Assembly: GCA_014802345.1 (NCBI GenBank)
Contig: JAAVCM010000019.1
Coordinates: 50,137-94,694, forward strand
Source of the DNA: Bacteroides sp.
GTDB taxonomy: Bacteria > Bacteroidota > Bacteroidia > Bacteroidales > Muribaculaceae
DNA length: 44,558 nucleotides
Direction: 5' to 3'
This document shows, piece after piece, positions 26,105 through 35,881 of the stretch; within the stretch, counting starts at the first letter, position 1; each line of letters begins with the position of its first letter. Made by a program: the position numbers and the translations under genes. A model generated the notes under the pieces. The model made no database searches and was not told the origin of the DNA. It was given only the letters and a program-made list of their open reading frames with translations.

Positions 26105-29100
26105 TTAGAAACTGAGGTTGAGTGACATCATATAGTCAGGATTATTATAACCGCCGAGAGCATATTTCACACCCTTTGACTTGGCAAAAGTAGCGACATT
26201 CTCGATGCCGACCATCACACGCGCTTCCTTGGCATAGAACTTGGAGCATAGGACGCGAGGGAGGCGGTAGGTAAGAGAAATATTGCGCAGACGCAGGTTG
26301 GAGGCATCCTTGATGACAGCCGACGAGCGGTTGTAGAGATCCATATTGCAGTAGAGTGATGGATTCTCGGAAGCCACATAGCGGGGAACGTCAGTCTTCG
26401 ACTCGTCGCCCGGCTGATGCCAGCGATCTGAATATGTGAAGTCTGTACAGCGCATCTTGTGGCCACCTTCAAAGAGCAGTAGGGCCGAAAGGGTGAGGTC
26501 GCGCCAACGGAGATTGGTCGAAAGTGAACCGCTGTAAGTCGGAGTGTAGCTTCCGAGATACACTATGTCGTCGAGATTAGTGGGTGTGTTTTGTGTACAC
26601 AGGTTGCCAGCGGCATCATAGACTTGCGGAAGACCCTCTGCCGACAGACCAGCCCACGCATAGCCATAGAGTGCGGTAAAAGGAACACCGATACGCGGGA
26701 AACTCTCGGGATAGTCAAGCTGAAGGAAGTAGACAGGAGCTTCGACGTTCACATAGTCAACCTTCGAATGGTTGTAGCCTATGACACCTTGCATTGTCCA
26801 TGTCCAGTCACGGTTCTGGATGATGTTGCCGCTTATGGTTGCCTCGAAACCACGGTTGGTCATTTCTCCGTTGTTTATAACGTTGGTAGAGTAGCCCTGC
26901 CCCTCGACGGATACGCCATTGGAGGATGCGAGAAGATCGGTACCCTTCTTGTTATAGTATTCCACCGAGCCGTTTAAACGATTGTTAAACATAGCGAAGT
27001 CTATACCGATATTGGTCGTGGTAGTTTTTTCCCACCGGAGCTTAGGATTGGGACGCGAGCTTATCGTACCCTGAATACCCCCTACTCCGGGATGAGTATT
27101 TGTACCGTAGTATGCCACAGTGTAGGGCCATTGGTTCTTGGCTATATTACCACCAATACCATAGGAGGCACGGAGTTTAAGCATATTGATCCAGCGGGCA
27201 TTGAAGAATTCTTCCTGGTCGATACGCCATGCTGCTCCGACAGACCATATTGGCTTTCCCTGATACTTGCTGCCTGTACCGTAGAGGTTGGTGCGGTCAG
27301 TACGGATTGAGCCGTTGAGCATATAGCGATTGTCGTATGCGTAGGCAGCGTTGGCATAGAAGGAGATGAAGCGGTTGGTTAGTTCATTGATTGAGGCAAA
27401 ATCTGCCGATGAAATCCATGGACGGCTGAAAATTGCACCGGAAAATGACTGGATGGCCGACTGGTCGACAACACTCCAAGAGTTCAGGTCGTCATCATAT
27501 CCATATAGAGTCATACTCTCGTAGCGGGTTTTATTGTGCCGCATCTCCATACCTGCGATAGCGGTAACATCATGCACTCCGGCAAACAGTTTATTAAAGT
27601 CGAGCTGATTACGGAAGTTATAGGCACGTTGGTTATTGGTCTCTTTGGCATATATATCGCCGTAAGGAAGATTATAAGTGGTGCTGACCCCGTCAGGTGT
27701 CGAAGCGAAATTATTGATTTTGTTGCGCACGGTATATGTCTCCTTTTCGGAAATCTTTTTCTTCTGGAAATTGCCGAATTCATACTGGAACTGGGTAGTG
27801 AAACGCAGCCAGTCGGTAATCTTGAAGTTGAGACGAGCGTAGACACGGGTGAGTAGATCACTGTTGTTTGTATTGGAGCGTCCGAGTTCATCCATTGGAT
27901 CGATGTCCTCATTATAGAGTCCATATTTGTTGATGGCGTTGAGACGCGACTGGGTGAGACGATCCTCCTGACGGCTGACGATTGTCGAACCGTCCTCGTT
28001 GTAGAAGCTCATGTAGGGGGCGACGGCAAAACCCGGGGAGGCAAGCGAGTAGCCAGCGGTCTGTCGGTTACCGTAGTTGACGTATGCACCGAGGTCTACT
28101 GTCAGCCACTTTGTCATGTTCAGGCTGTTGCGGAGTGCGATGTCTATGCCCTCATTGTACGAGCTGCGTGCCGAATAATTGTCGCGGTAATACGATATAG
28201 TTCCGACGAAATTATTATTTTCGCCTGACGAAGATAGCGAAAGATTATATCGCTGGGTCGTGGCATCGCGGTTCTCGATATCGTCGATTTCGTCATAGTA
28301 GCGGTAGCCCTGACGCGACCAGTTATCGAGCATCGAATTGAGCTGCTGTTCGGTGATCTGCCCTGCATAACGCTGATAGATTGCCTTGGTATGTGGATCG
28401 AGACCCGATGAATTCTGAAGCATCTGTTTGGCATAGTCAGCCGCACCCTCGCCACTGAAATTGGGATTCTGAGCCATCCAGTCGCGCGCCATAGCGATTG
28501 TCTCCTGTGAGCTTGTCAGATAGGTCTTGTCGCGTTTGTAGGGCTGGATGGAGAAGGTGGCGGAAGCAGAGACATTCACCTGGCCGCGCTGTGCCTTCTT
28601 GGTAGTAATGACGATGACACCGTTGGCTGCACGCGCACCATAAATGGAGGTAGCTGCGGCATCTTTCAGCACCGTAATGCTCTCGATGTCGTCCACGTTG
28701 ATGTTAGGCACTTCGTCAGAGAACGCACCTCCGGCATAGCCGACAGTCGTACGCTCCACGGGGAAACCGTCGACGACGTAGAGGGGCTGTGTGACACCCT
28801 GCATTGAAGTGATGCCGCGGATCTTACCGTCGGTATAGCCGGCGATATGACCTTCGAGCATATCGCTGACCGAGGTGATTCGCTGAGATTCGAGTTGCTT
28901 GCTATCGATTTTAGCGAAAGAACCTGTGGTACGCTCCTTCGAAAGAGTCTGATAACCGGTGACTACAACCTCATCAAGCATCTCATTATCGGGACTAAGC
29001 TGGATTTTATAGGAGTCCGAGTCAGTGAGTTTCACTTTCTTTGTGGTGAAGCCGAGAAAATAAGCCTCGATTTCCTTTGCCGTCGAAGGAAGTGAGAGAG

Positions 29101-29305
29101 TAAAATGGCCTTGATAGTCGGTGATTACCATCGCAACTGAATTGCCGGTATTCTGCGTCACTTCGCGGACAGTGGCACCGGAAAGAGGCTCGCCGGTATC
29201 ATCGAGGACAATACCTGAGATGGTCCTTGCGCCGGCTGTCAGGGCGAGGATGCAGGCAAGCAATGTCAGCATACCCCGCTGGGTAAGGGCGGTTAAGTTT
29301 TTCAT
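26105..29305 (-). CDS. SusC/RagA-family TonB-linked outer-membrane transporter
   Basis: A 1066-residue TonB-dependent importer. It has a signal peptide (1-26), a carboxypeptidase-regulatory-like domain (about 28-105) with the TISGIVLDDTGEPLSGATV strand, a TonB-box-like DEVVVTGYQ (about 111-119), a plug with QPLYVVDGFP and TVLKDAAATSIYGARAANG, and a 22-strand-type barrel ending in MMSLNLSF. It pairs with the SusD-like lipoprotein directly downstream. There is no STN domain, so it is not a sigma/anti-sigma transducer; regulation more probably comes from the TPR-AraC protein encoded upstream. Confidence 0.95.
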   Translation of the reverse strand: MKNLTALTQRGMLTLLACILALTAGARTISGIVLDDTGEPLSGATVREVTQNTGNSVAMVITDYQGHFTLSLPSTAKEIEAYFLGFTTKKVKLTDSDSYKIQLSPDNEMLDEVVVTGYQTLSKERTTGSFAKIDSKQLESQRITSVSDMLEGHIAGYTDGKIRGITSMQGVTQPLYVVDGFPVERTTVGYAGGAFSDEVPNINVDDIESITVLKDAAATSIYGARAANGVIVITTKKAQRGQVNVSASATFSIQPYKRDKTYLTSSQETIAMARDWMAQNPNFSGEGAADYAKQMLQNSSGLDPHTKAIYQRYAGQITEQQLNSMLDNWSRQGYRYYDEIDDIENRDATTQRYNLSLSSSGENNNFVGTISYYRDNYSARSSYNEGIDIALRNSLNMTKWLTVDLGAYVNYGNRQTAGYSLASPGFAVAPYMSFYNEDGSTIVSRQEDRLTQSRLNAINKYGLYNEDIDPMDELGRSNTNNSDLLTRVYARLNFKITDWLRFTTQFQYEFGNFQKKKISEKETYTVRNKINNFASTPDGVSTTYNLPYGDIYAKETNNQRAYNFRNQLDFNKLFAGVHDVTAIAGMEMRHNKTRYESMTLYGYDDDLNSWSVVDQSAIQSFSGAIFSRPWISSADFASINELTNRFISFYANAAYAYDNRYMLNGSIRTDRTNLYGTGSKYQGKPIWSVGAAWRIDQEEFFNARWINMLKLRASYGIGGNIAKNQWPYTVAYYGTNTHPGVGGIQGTISSRPNPKLRWEKTTTTNIGIDFAMFNNRLNGSVEYYNKKGTDLLASSNGVSVEGQGYSTNVINNGEMTNRGFEATISGNIIQNRDWTWTMQGVIGYNHSKVDYVNVEAPVYFLQLDYPESFPRIGVPFTALYGYAWAGLSAEGLPQVYDAAGNLCTQNTPTNLDDIVYLGSYTPTYSGSLSTNLRWRDLTLSALLLFEGGHKMRCTDFTYSDRWHQPGDESKTDVPRYVASENPSLYCNMDLYNRSSAVIKDASNLRLRNISLTYRLPRVLCSKFYAKEARVMVGIENVATFAKSKGVKYALGGYNNPDYMMSLNLSF

Positions 29306-29339
29306 AATGTGAGTTTGAATGATTGGTGTTACTTTTTTG

Positions 29340-29373
29340 CAAATTAAATATAAAATAGTGAAATAAAGGCAAA
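29340..29373 (-). promoter_or_regulatory. Weak candidate promoter of the SusC operon
   Basis: On the minus strand TTTG (29373-29370), 22 bases, then TTAATTTG (29347-29340). The -7 box has one mismatch to TAnnTTTG and the spacer is long, as might be expected for an activator-dependent promoter. The rest of the 29306-29473 gap is AT-rich without clear structure. Confidence 0.35.
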
Positions 29374-29473
29374 AGAAACGTTACAATGTCGGAAATTTTG
29401 CTGTTTATGAAAGAATATGAAAGCTAGCAGTTGGATTTTATAACAAATCGAAACCGGCTTCCTGAATCTATCC

Positions 29474-31246
29474 CTATACTCCCCTCGCCTTCTCGCGGAA
29501 GGCAGCCGGAGTCATACCTGTAATCTCATTGAATTTGGTGTAGAAAGTCGTCATGGAATTATACCCAAGCTCTGATGCAAGGGCTTTGAGCGGAGTATTG
29601 CACTCCGGATCGGATATGCGGCGTATTGCCTCCTTTATGCGAAGTTCGTTGATAAATTGTGGGAAAGTCTTATGATAGACCTCGTTGACCAGACGAGAGA
29701 CGTATGTGCGATTTGTATCAAGCATCTGGGCTATCTTGTCCTTGGATATCATGTTATCCGTATAGACAGCCGGATTTGACATAAGACTCTCGAATGCTGC
29801 CACGAGTCTGTCAGGAATCTGCAATGTAGATGACTTTTTTGTAACCGGCGAGTCAGACTCCGGCGAACTCTTTGAACTCTCGGCGACTGTCATACGCTCC
29901 TCAAGCTGACAGATGGTTGCACGCAGACGGCTCTCCTCGCGGGCAGCATCAGTAGCCTGCTTCACAATAGCCGCGTACAGCCGACTTTTACGGCGATAGA
30001 GATACAGGAAACTGCCTGTCAGCACAAACACCACTGCAATCAGTCCAATAAGCAGATTGACCGTCCGCTCTTTTTCAAGAAGCTCAACCCGCTGACGGTT
30101 TATCTCGTTATCAGCACGCTCAAGGTCATAGCGCATCTTGATATGCTCAATAAGCTGCTCTTTCTCTGCCTTATCCTCCGCTTTATCCTCCTCAATTGCC
30201 ATAAGGTTATACTGGTTTGCTGCGGCCTCATTCCCCAATGATCTGTTTGCAGCAACAAGAGCATTGAGGATATCGCGCCGAAACATGACCGAGTGACCTT
30301 CATTGGTGATATGCAGTGCGGAGTCGAGAAGCATGACAGCTTCTTGTCCCTTTCGGTCGGCAAGTGCCATTTCAGCAAGCCCGATATAGCTCCTGACATC
30401 ACCTTCACCCCGGTTTCGTTTTAGCCAGTTGACCGATTCACGGAAATGTTCCGCCGCCTCATCCGTATGTCCGGCAAGTTGCGACAGGATACCATATATA
30501 TAATAAAGCGACGAACCGTTGCGTATAGAATCTGTATGGAGAATCACCTCAGCCTCCTTGATGTAGTCCAGAGCCTTCGGTATGTCAGTGTGCCGCAGTG
30601 CATAGAAATAGGCGGCAGTCATAGAGCCGGTATAGATAAGGAAACGGTCGCCGTAACGTTTACCATGACGGTAACATTCAAGGGCGTAGCGTAATCCGGT
30701 GGCATCACGGTTAAGTGCATATATCGAAGCTATGTTGACGAGAAGAAGCGAATGGAGCCTCTTGTTAGACGAGCGTTTTGCAGCCTCAATTCCAAGGAAA
30801 AAATAGCGCAATGCACCCGGAAAATCATTTTCAATGTTCGAGGCATATAGTCCAAGACCATTGTAGACGGATGCAAGGGCGGAATCATTACCCCATTTAA
30901 GGCATAGGTTCTCGGCTTCATGCAGATGGGGATAGCTGCGCTCAACGCTGTCGCCAAAAAGATAGCCCTGTCCCAGAATAATGTTGCCGTAGATGGAGGC
31001 AGTTATAGCTGTCTTGCCGGAATGTCGTGCCGCGATTTCCAGCAATTCCTTTCCCCTGCTAACAGCACTGTCAAAATCTGCTATATTAAGTGAATGCAGT
31101 CCATCGCGCCTAAGCATTTCGATATCCGGACTACTTGTCCTCCTTCCTGCAACTCGGCTCCCTCCCACATTACCGCTATCGCAAGCGACAAAAAGGAGAG
31201 AAAGAAATAATGTCAAAAACAATATTTTATAGCGGCAGCAGGACAT
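29474..31246 (-). CDS. Membrane-tethered TPR / AraC-type transcriptional regulator
   Basis: A 590-residue protein. An N-terminal signal sequence ends at Cys22 (LFVAC, lipobox-like), followed by a TPR-rich region (about 35-370), a charged coiled coil, one membrane segment (about 396-418), a cytoplasmic coiled coil and a C-terminal AraC double helix-turn-helix (about 495-587; LASELGYNSMTTFYTKFNEITGMTP is the second helix-turn-helix plus signature). The predicted topology puts a TPR sensor in the periplasm and the DNA-binding domain in the cytoplasm. The frame opens at 31300, but a perfect promoter at 31288-31318 on this strand overlaps that codon, so ATG 31246 is the start. It lies 168 bases upstream of the susC-like gene and probably regulates it. 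Confidence 0.88.
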   Translation of the reverse strand: MSCCRYKILFLTLFLSLLFVACDSGNVGGSRVAGRRTSSPDIEMLRRDGLHSLNIADFDSAVSRGKELLEIAARHSGKTAITASIYGNIILGQGYLFGDSVERSYPHLHEAENLCLKWGNDSALASVYNGLGLYASNIENDFPGALRYFFLGIEAAKRSSNKRLHSLLLVNIASIYALNRDATGLRYALECYRHGKRYGDRFLIYTGSMTAAYFYALRHTDIPKALDYIKEAEVILHTDSIRNGSSLYYIYGILSQLAGHTDEAAEHFRESVNWLKRNRGEGDVRSYIGLAEMALADRKGQEAVMLLDSALHITNEGHSVMFRRDILNALVAANRSLGNEAAANQYNLMAIEEDKAEDKAEKEQLIEHIKMRYDLERADNEINRQRVELLEKERTVNLLIGLIAVVFVLTGSFLYLYRRKSRLYAAIVKQATDAAREESRLRATICQLEERMTVAESSKSSPESDSPVTKKSSTLQIPDRLVAAFESLMSNPAVYTDNMISKDKIAQMLDTNRTYVSRLVNEVYHKTFPQFINELRIKEAIRRISDPECNTPLKALASELGYNSMTTFYTKFNEITGMTPAAFREKARGV

Positions 31247-31287
31247 TTTGCAAAACCGGATTAATCCTAATGAAACTAACGTTTTTG

Positions 31288-31318
31288 CAAATTTAGGCAT
31301 TTAAGCAGTAATGACAAA
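31288..31318 (-). promoter_or_regulatory. Promoter of the TPR-AraC regulator
   Basis: On the minus strand: TTTG (31318-31315), exactly 19 bases, TAAATTTG (31295-31288). Both boxes match the Bacteroidetes consensus. It fixes the start codon at 31246 rather than 31300. Confidence 0.75.
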
Positions 31319-31332
31319 TATCCGTAACTGAA

Positions 31333-31363
31333 TTGTAGCGGGTTGATTTTTTTTGTAACTTTA
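31333..31363 (+). promoter_or_regulatory. Candidate promoter of the split-amidase gene
   Basis: TTG (31333-31335), 20 bases, TAACTTTA (31356-31363), one mismatch to TAnnTTTG. It lies 15 bases from the divergent promoter's -33 box and predicts a leader of about 170 bases before ATG 31543. Confidence 0.5.
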
Positions 31364-31376
31364 CGTTCCAAATGAT

Positions 31377-31534
31377 TCCTACCGGACGACACGCGCATCC
31401 TCCGACAGGCGGCGTTATCCCTTAAAAATCTTTAATCCGTATGATTGAAACAACGAAAGTTGCTGAATTTGTAGTTTTTTTACACTTTCAGACACCTTTT
31501 GGCGATGCGCTCAGATGTTATAAACGGTAGGAGG
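31377..31534 (+). promoter_or_regulatory. Structured 5' leader of the split-amidase gene
   Basis: TCCTACCG (31377-31384), near the predicted RNA 5' end, is fully complementary to CGGTAGGA (31525-31532), which overlaps the TAGGAGG purine block just before the start codon. Between them, CAAC-GAAA-GTTG (31451-31462) forms a GNRA tetraloop hairpin, followed by a run of T. No known riboswitch class is recognised. Confidence 0.35.
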
Positions 31535-31542
31535 CTACGATT

Positions 31543-34473
31543 ATGAAAAAGTTACTGTCCATACTGATGATACTTTGCGCCCTCACCGCCGGGGCTGCTC
31601 CCAAGTCACCCAAAAAGAGCAAGGCAAAGAAGGCAAGAACCACAAAAGTGGTCAAGGCCCCGACCGTCCCGCGTCCTGAACGCGAGCCGTTCGTGCGTCG
31701 TGTCGATTCACCGACAGCCGATGCAACAGGCGGACTCTCTGGAAAAAACATTGCTCTCTGGCAGAGCCATGGTCGCTATTTCGACCAGAAGGAGGATCGC
31801 TGGACATGGCAGCGCGCACGCCTCATGGGGACTGTCGAGGACCTCTATCCGCAAGCCTACGTCCTCCCCTATCTCATCCCGATGCTTGAAAACGCGGGGG
31901 CATACGTCATGACTCCACGCGAGCGCGATACCGGTACGGAGGAAATCATAGTCGATATGGACGGTGGTTTCGCCCAGAAGGGCTATTCCGAGAAAAACGG
32001 GACTCACAAGTGGGAGGCAGCAAACGGTATCAACGGCTTCGCTTACAAGAAAGAAATTCTCTCAGGGACGGACAATCCGTTCCGTATGGGCAGTGTCCGT
32101 CAGGTACAGACCACGACCGATCCGAAGAAAGCCTCTACCGCCTGTTGGTATGCCGACTTTTCGAAAGCGGGAACCTATGCCGTCTATGTCAGCTATGCCT
32201 CGCTCCCGAACTCGGCACGCGATGCACGCTATATCGTCAACTCACTTGCCGGAAGCGAGGAGTTTGAGGTCAATCAGCATATCGGCGGAGGGACATGGAT
32301 CTATCTCGGCTCCTTCCCCTTCGCTGCCGGACAGAGCAAGACGCCGGTGGTCGAACTCCTCAACGTCTCGGCCGAGGAAGGTAAGGTGATTACTGCCGAT
32401 GCTGTCAAAATCGGAGGTGGCATGGGCAATGTCAGCCGTTCCGCGGCGGGAGGCGAGGCAACAGTCAGCAGTTATCCCCGATTCACCGAGGGTGCGCGCT
32501 ACTGGCTGCAATGGGCCGGGATGCCATCAAGTGTTTACAGTGTCACCGACGGCAAGAACGACTATGAGGATGACTACAAGAGCCGTGGAATGTGGGTCAA
32601 CTATCTCGCCGGAGGTTCGTCAGAACTTCCCGGACAGAAGGGTCTCGGGATTCCTGTCGACCTCTCGTTTGCCTTCCATACCGACGCGGGAACAACTGCC
32701 GATGCCTCATCAACAATCGGGACGATGCCTATTGTCTACACCAAGGGTGCAAAACTCGGCAACGGCGAAGCCCGCACTACGTCGAAGCACTATGCGGAGA
32801 TAGTGACCGACCAGATTGTCAATGACATCCAGCGTCTGTATGAACCGACATGGAACCGCCGCAAACTCCGCGACCGCCCCTATCACGAAGCGATGGAGCC
32901 ACAGGTACCCGCAATGCTCATCGAACTCCTGAGTCATCAGAACTTCGCCGATATGCGCTACGGTCTTGACCCTACTTTCCGCTTCACGGTCAGCCGCGCC
33001 ATATATAAAGGTATATTGAAATATCTCCACGAGAAGGACGGTATCCCCTACGTCGTCCAGCCTCTTCCTGTGAGCCATTTTTCAATCGGAGGATCCGGTG
33101 ACGAATATCTGCTCACTTGGCAGGGTGTCGACGACCCGCTTGAACCTACGGCAAAACCTGCCTATTACATAGTGTATGAACGCATCGACGGCGGTGCCTT
33201 CACTGAACTCGCCGTAGTCGACAAGCCCGCTGTCACTGTCAAGGTCAACGACAACCGTATTTACAGCTACAAGGTGGTGGCAGCCAATGCCGGCGGTCTC
33301 AGCTTCCCTTCCGAAATCCTGTCGCTATGCTATATTCCTGAATCCGACAAACCGCAGGTGCTTGTCGTCAACGGCTTTACCCGAATCTCAGGGCCAGCCG
33401 AAATCTATGCTGACGGCAAGGTAGGCTTTGACTACGGAGAGGACCACGGCGTGCCTTACATCAGCGACATTCACTTCACAGGCCATCAGACCGAATATCG
33501 TCCCGATGTCAAGTGGACTACAAACGATTCACCGGGTCACGGAGCAAGCCGTGCAACCCACGAGACGGAAATTTTCGCGGGCAATACATTCGATTTTGTA
33601 TATGTCCACGGACGTTCCATCCGTGCCGCCGGTTTTCCCTTCATATCCTGCGGTGTCGATGCCTTCGTTGCCCAGACCACTGACCGGACCCCTATCGTTG
33701 ACCTCATCCTCGGCAAACAGAAGGAAATCACTGTCGGGACTTCGGAGGAACGGAAATTCAAGCCGTTCACTGACGAGTTGAAACAACGGCTTGCCATGTT
33801 CTGCGATAACGGCGGCTCACTCCTTGTGTCGGGCAGCTACATAGGCTCTGACCTTTTCGACAATAATTTCAGTAATTCCGATGAGCGCGTGGCCGACAGC
33901 CGGTTCGGTCATACATTCCTCGGACTGCAATGGCGGCAGGCAAAGGCGACAATCACCGGGAAGGTCCGTGAGGTACGTTCCCGCTACGGCGAATTCCGCG
34001 GCGGACTCTCGCTGACTTTCAACCAGCAGCTCAATGCCGACTGCTATGCTGTAGAGTCGCCCGAGTCTTTCGCCCCGATGGACACAAGCAACGCTTCGCC
34101 CATTCTCCGATATACGGAGAATGACTACATTGCCGGCATAGCCTTCGACCCGGGTTCACACCGTGCCGTGACCCTCGGTTTTCCGTTCGAGACCATCACC
34201 GGCGGTTACGAGCGCGACGCGCTGATGGCTCAGATATTGAAATTCTTCACCGCTCCCGCCGGCTCCCATCCGGGTGCGCGTCCGAAAGTATATCCCGAAA
34301 CCATAGTCGGGCTTGAAACCCGCCCGGTTGTCCCGCCGAACCCCTACACCCGCAACGTCAATCCGAGGGAGCTTGCACAACGCTCCGAAGAGGATGACGA
34401 AGGGCTGACCGACGAGCGCAAACGCCGCCGCAAGGGTACGCCCGGAGGACAGGAGACCGACGGTGCGGCATAG
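31543..34473 (+). CDS. Split N-acetylmuramoyl-L-alanine amidase-like protein with golvesin-like insert
   Basis: A 976-residue exported protein of the type often annotated xanthan lyase or golvesin C-terminal-like. A signal peptide (1-19) and a basic Lys/Pro linker (20-50) precede an amidase_3-like fold cut in two. The first part (about 67-130) has ALWQSHGRYFDQKEDRW and the second (about 368-496) has SFAFHTDAG and PAMLIELLSHQNFADM. His76, an acidic residue after it, His379 and Glu461 fit the zinc-ligand and catalytic pattern. A beta-rich golvesin/xanthan-lyase-type domain (about 135-325) is inserted. A fibronectin-III-like domain (517-600) follows, then an alpha/beta domain (600-890) resembling class I amidotransferase-like folds (VLVVNGF, FISCGVDAF, DNGGSLLVSGSYIG), and a charged tail. 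It probably cuts murein stem peptides in the envelope. Confidence 0.7.
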   Translation: MKKLLSILMILCALTAGAAPKSPKKSKAKKARTTKVVKAPTVPRPEREPFVRRVDSPTADATGGLSGKNIALWQSHGRYFDQKEDRWTWQRARLMGTVEDLYPQAYVLPYLIPMLENAGAYVMTPRERDTGTEEIIVDMDGGFAQKGYSEKNGTHKWEAANGINGFAYKKEILSGTDNPFRMGSVRQVQTTTDPKKASTACWYADFSKAGTYAVYVSYASLPNSARDARYIVNSLAGSEEFEVNQHIGGGTWIYLGSFPFAAGQSKTPVVELLNVSAEEGKVITADAVKIGGGMGNVSRSAAGGEATVSSYPRFTEGARYWLQWAGMPSSVYSVTDGKNDYEDDYKSRGMWVNYLAGGSSELPGQKGLGIPVDLSFAFHTDAGTTADASSTIGTMPIVYTKGAKLGNGEARTTSKHYAEIVTDQIVNDIQRLYEPTWNRRKLRDRPYHEAMEPQVPAMLIELLSHQNFADMRYGLDPTFRFTVSRAIYKGILKYLHEKDGIPYVVQPLPVSHFSIGGSGDEYLLTWQGVDDPLEPTAKPAYYIVYERIDGGAFTELAVVDKPAVTVKVNDNRIYSYKVVAANAGGLSFPSEILSLCYIPESDKPQVLVVNGFTRISGPAEIYADGKVGFDYGEDHGVPYISDIHFTGHQTEYRPDVKWTTNDSPGHGASRATHETEIFAGNTFDFVYVHGRSIRAAGFPFISCGVDAFVAQTTDRTPIVDLILGKQKEITVGTSEERKFKPFTDELKQRLAMFCDNGGSLLVSGSYIGSDLFDNNFSNSDERVADSRFGHTFLGLQWRQAKATITGKVREVRSRYGEFRGGLSLTFNQQLNADCYAVESPESFAPMDTSNASPILRYTENDYIAGIAFDPGSHRAVTLGFPFETITGGYERDALMAQILKFFTAPAGSHPGARPKVYPETIVGLETRPVVPPNPYTRNVNPRELAQRSEEDDEGLTDERKRRRKGTPGGQETDGAA

Positions 34474-34523
34474 CCGTCCGAAAATGAAACCGAACCAACC
34501 ATCATTCATCATATTTCTCTGCA

Positions 34524-35858
34524 ATGTCAAAAGTATCACCATATTCCCGCCTCTCCTCTGAGGCCATGCGTGTAATAGCCCGCGAATCAGACAGTCAACC
34601 CGTAGTCATACATCTCACTGGTGACAATATTGAATTCATGCCCTCGGGAGAGGAACGGATGTCACAGGTATTGACCGAGACAGGAGCATCCATTGTCTAT
34701 TCCGACTATTATTCAGTGGACGCGCCAAAAGGTTTCATCCGTGCAAACCTTATTGACTATCAGTCTGGTTCACTGCGCGATGATTTCGATTTCGGAAAAA
34801 TCGTGATGGCCGACCCAAAGATGTTACGCATGGCTGTCGGGGAGATGACTGACGATTTCGGGGCTGCCGGATGGTATGACCTCCGTCTGCGGCTGTCGCG
34901 TATGGGAAGCGTAATTCATATACCTGAACCCCTTTACACCTCTACCGCCCCCACCGAAACCGCAGGCGAGAAAGGGGAAGCGCAGTTCAGCTATGTCGAT
35001 CCGCGCAACCGGTCGTCGCAAATCGAGATGGAGAAGGCTGCGACATCCCATCTGAGGGCAATCGGTGCGCTGATAACTCCGGCAGACATAACGCCTGTCA
35101 ATATCGACGATGGTTTGTTTCCTGTAGAAGCATCGGTCATTATCCCTGTGCGCAACCGCGTGCGCACAATAGCCGACGCAGTCAGGAGCGCACTGAGCCA
35201 GCAGACTGATTTTGATTTCAACGTGATAGTGGTTGACAACGGAAGTGACGACGGCACCTCGGAACTTCTTGCCGGCATCGCCGCGAAGGAGCAGCGGCTG
35301 ATTGTTGTCAATCCCGAATCCCAGCCCGCTCCGGGAATCGGTGGATGCTGGAACCTCGCCATCCATTCACCTCACTGCGGACGTTTTGCCATCCAGCTTG
35401 ACAGCGATGACATTTACAGCCGCCCCGACACGCTACAACTTATCGTCGACAAGTTCCGCGAGAAGCATTGCGCTATGGTCATCGGCTCATACAGTCTTAC
35501 GGATTTCGAAGGCAATCCCCTTCCGCCCGGACTTATCGACCACCGCGAGTGGACAGATGAAAATGGGCCCAATAACGCTCTTCGCATCAATGGGCTGGGT
35601 GCGCCACGTGCATTCTACACCCCCATAGCGCGTGAAATCAATTTCCCCGACGTGAGCTACGGCGAGGACTATGCGATGGGGCTTGCCGTCAGCCGCCGTT
35701 ATCCGATTGGGCGAATCTATGAATCTCTCTACTCATGCCGACGCTGGGAAGGAAATTCCGACCACGCACTCAGCCCTGAGCGCATAAACCGCAACAATCA
35801 CTATAAAGACCGCCTCCGCACCATCGAGATAATGGCCCGTGGTTACAAACACAGATAA
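34524..35858 (+). CDS. GT2-family glycosyltransferase with an extra N-terminal half-domain
   Basis: A 444-residue GT-A fold protein. The catalytic domain is the C-terminal half: [12 protein letters not shown] (about 201-212), [10 protein letters not shown] (236-245) and the metal-binding DSDD (293-296), with the later GEDYAMGL typical of the acceptor side. The first 200 residues resemble the acceptor-side half of another GT2 domain ([36 protein letters not shown]) without its nucleotide-binding part. No membrane segment or signal peptide is seen, so it should be cytoplasmic. The next gene starts 23 bases downstream, suggesting an operon with the DUF4922 protein. Donor and acceptor are unknown. 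Confidence 0.85.
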   Translation: MSKVSPYSRLSSEAMRVIARESDSQPVVIHLTGDNIEFMPSGEERMSQVLTETGASIVYSDYYSVDAPKGFIRANLIDYQSGSLRDDFDFGKIVMADPKMLRMAVGEMTDDFGAAGWYDLRLRLSRMGSVIHIPEPLYTSTAPTETAGEKGEAQFSYVDPRNRSSQIEMEKAATSHLRAIGALITPADITPVNIDDGLFPVEASVIIPVRNRVRTIADAVRSALSQQTDFDFNVIVVDNGSDDGTSELLAGIAAKEQRLIVVNPESQPAPGIGGCWNLAIHSPHCGRFAIQLDSDDIYSRPDTLQLIVDKFREKHCAMVIGSYSLTDFEGNPLPPGLIDHREWTDENGPNNALRINGLGAPRAFYTPIAREINFPDVSYGEDYAMGLAVSRRYPIGRIYESLYSCRRWEGNSDHALSPERINRNNHYKDRLRTIEIMARGYKHR

Positions 35859-35881
35859 TCAGGATAACACAATTGGTGACT

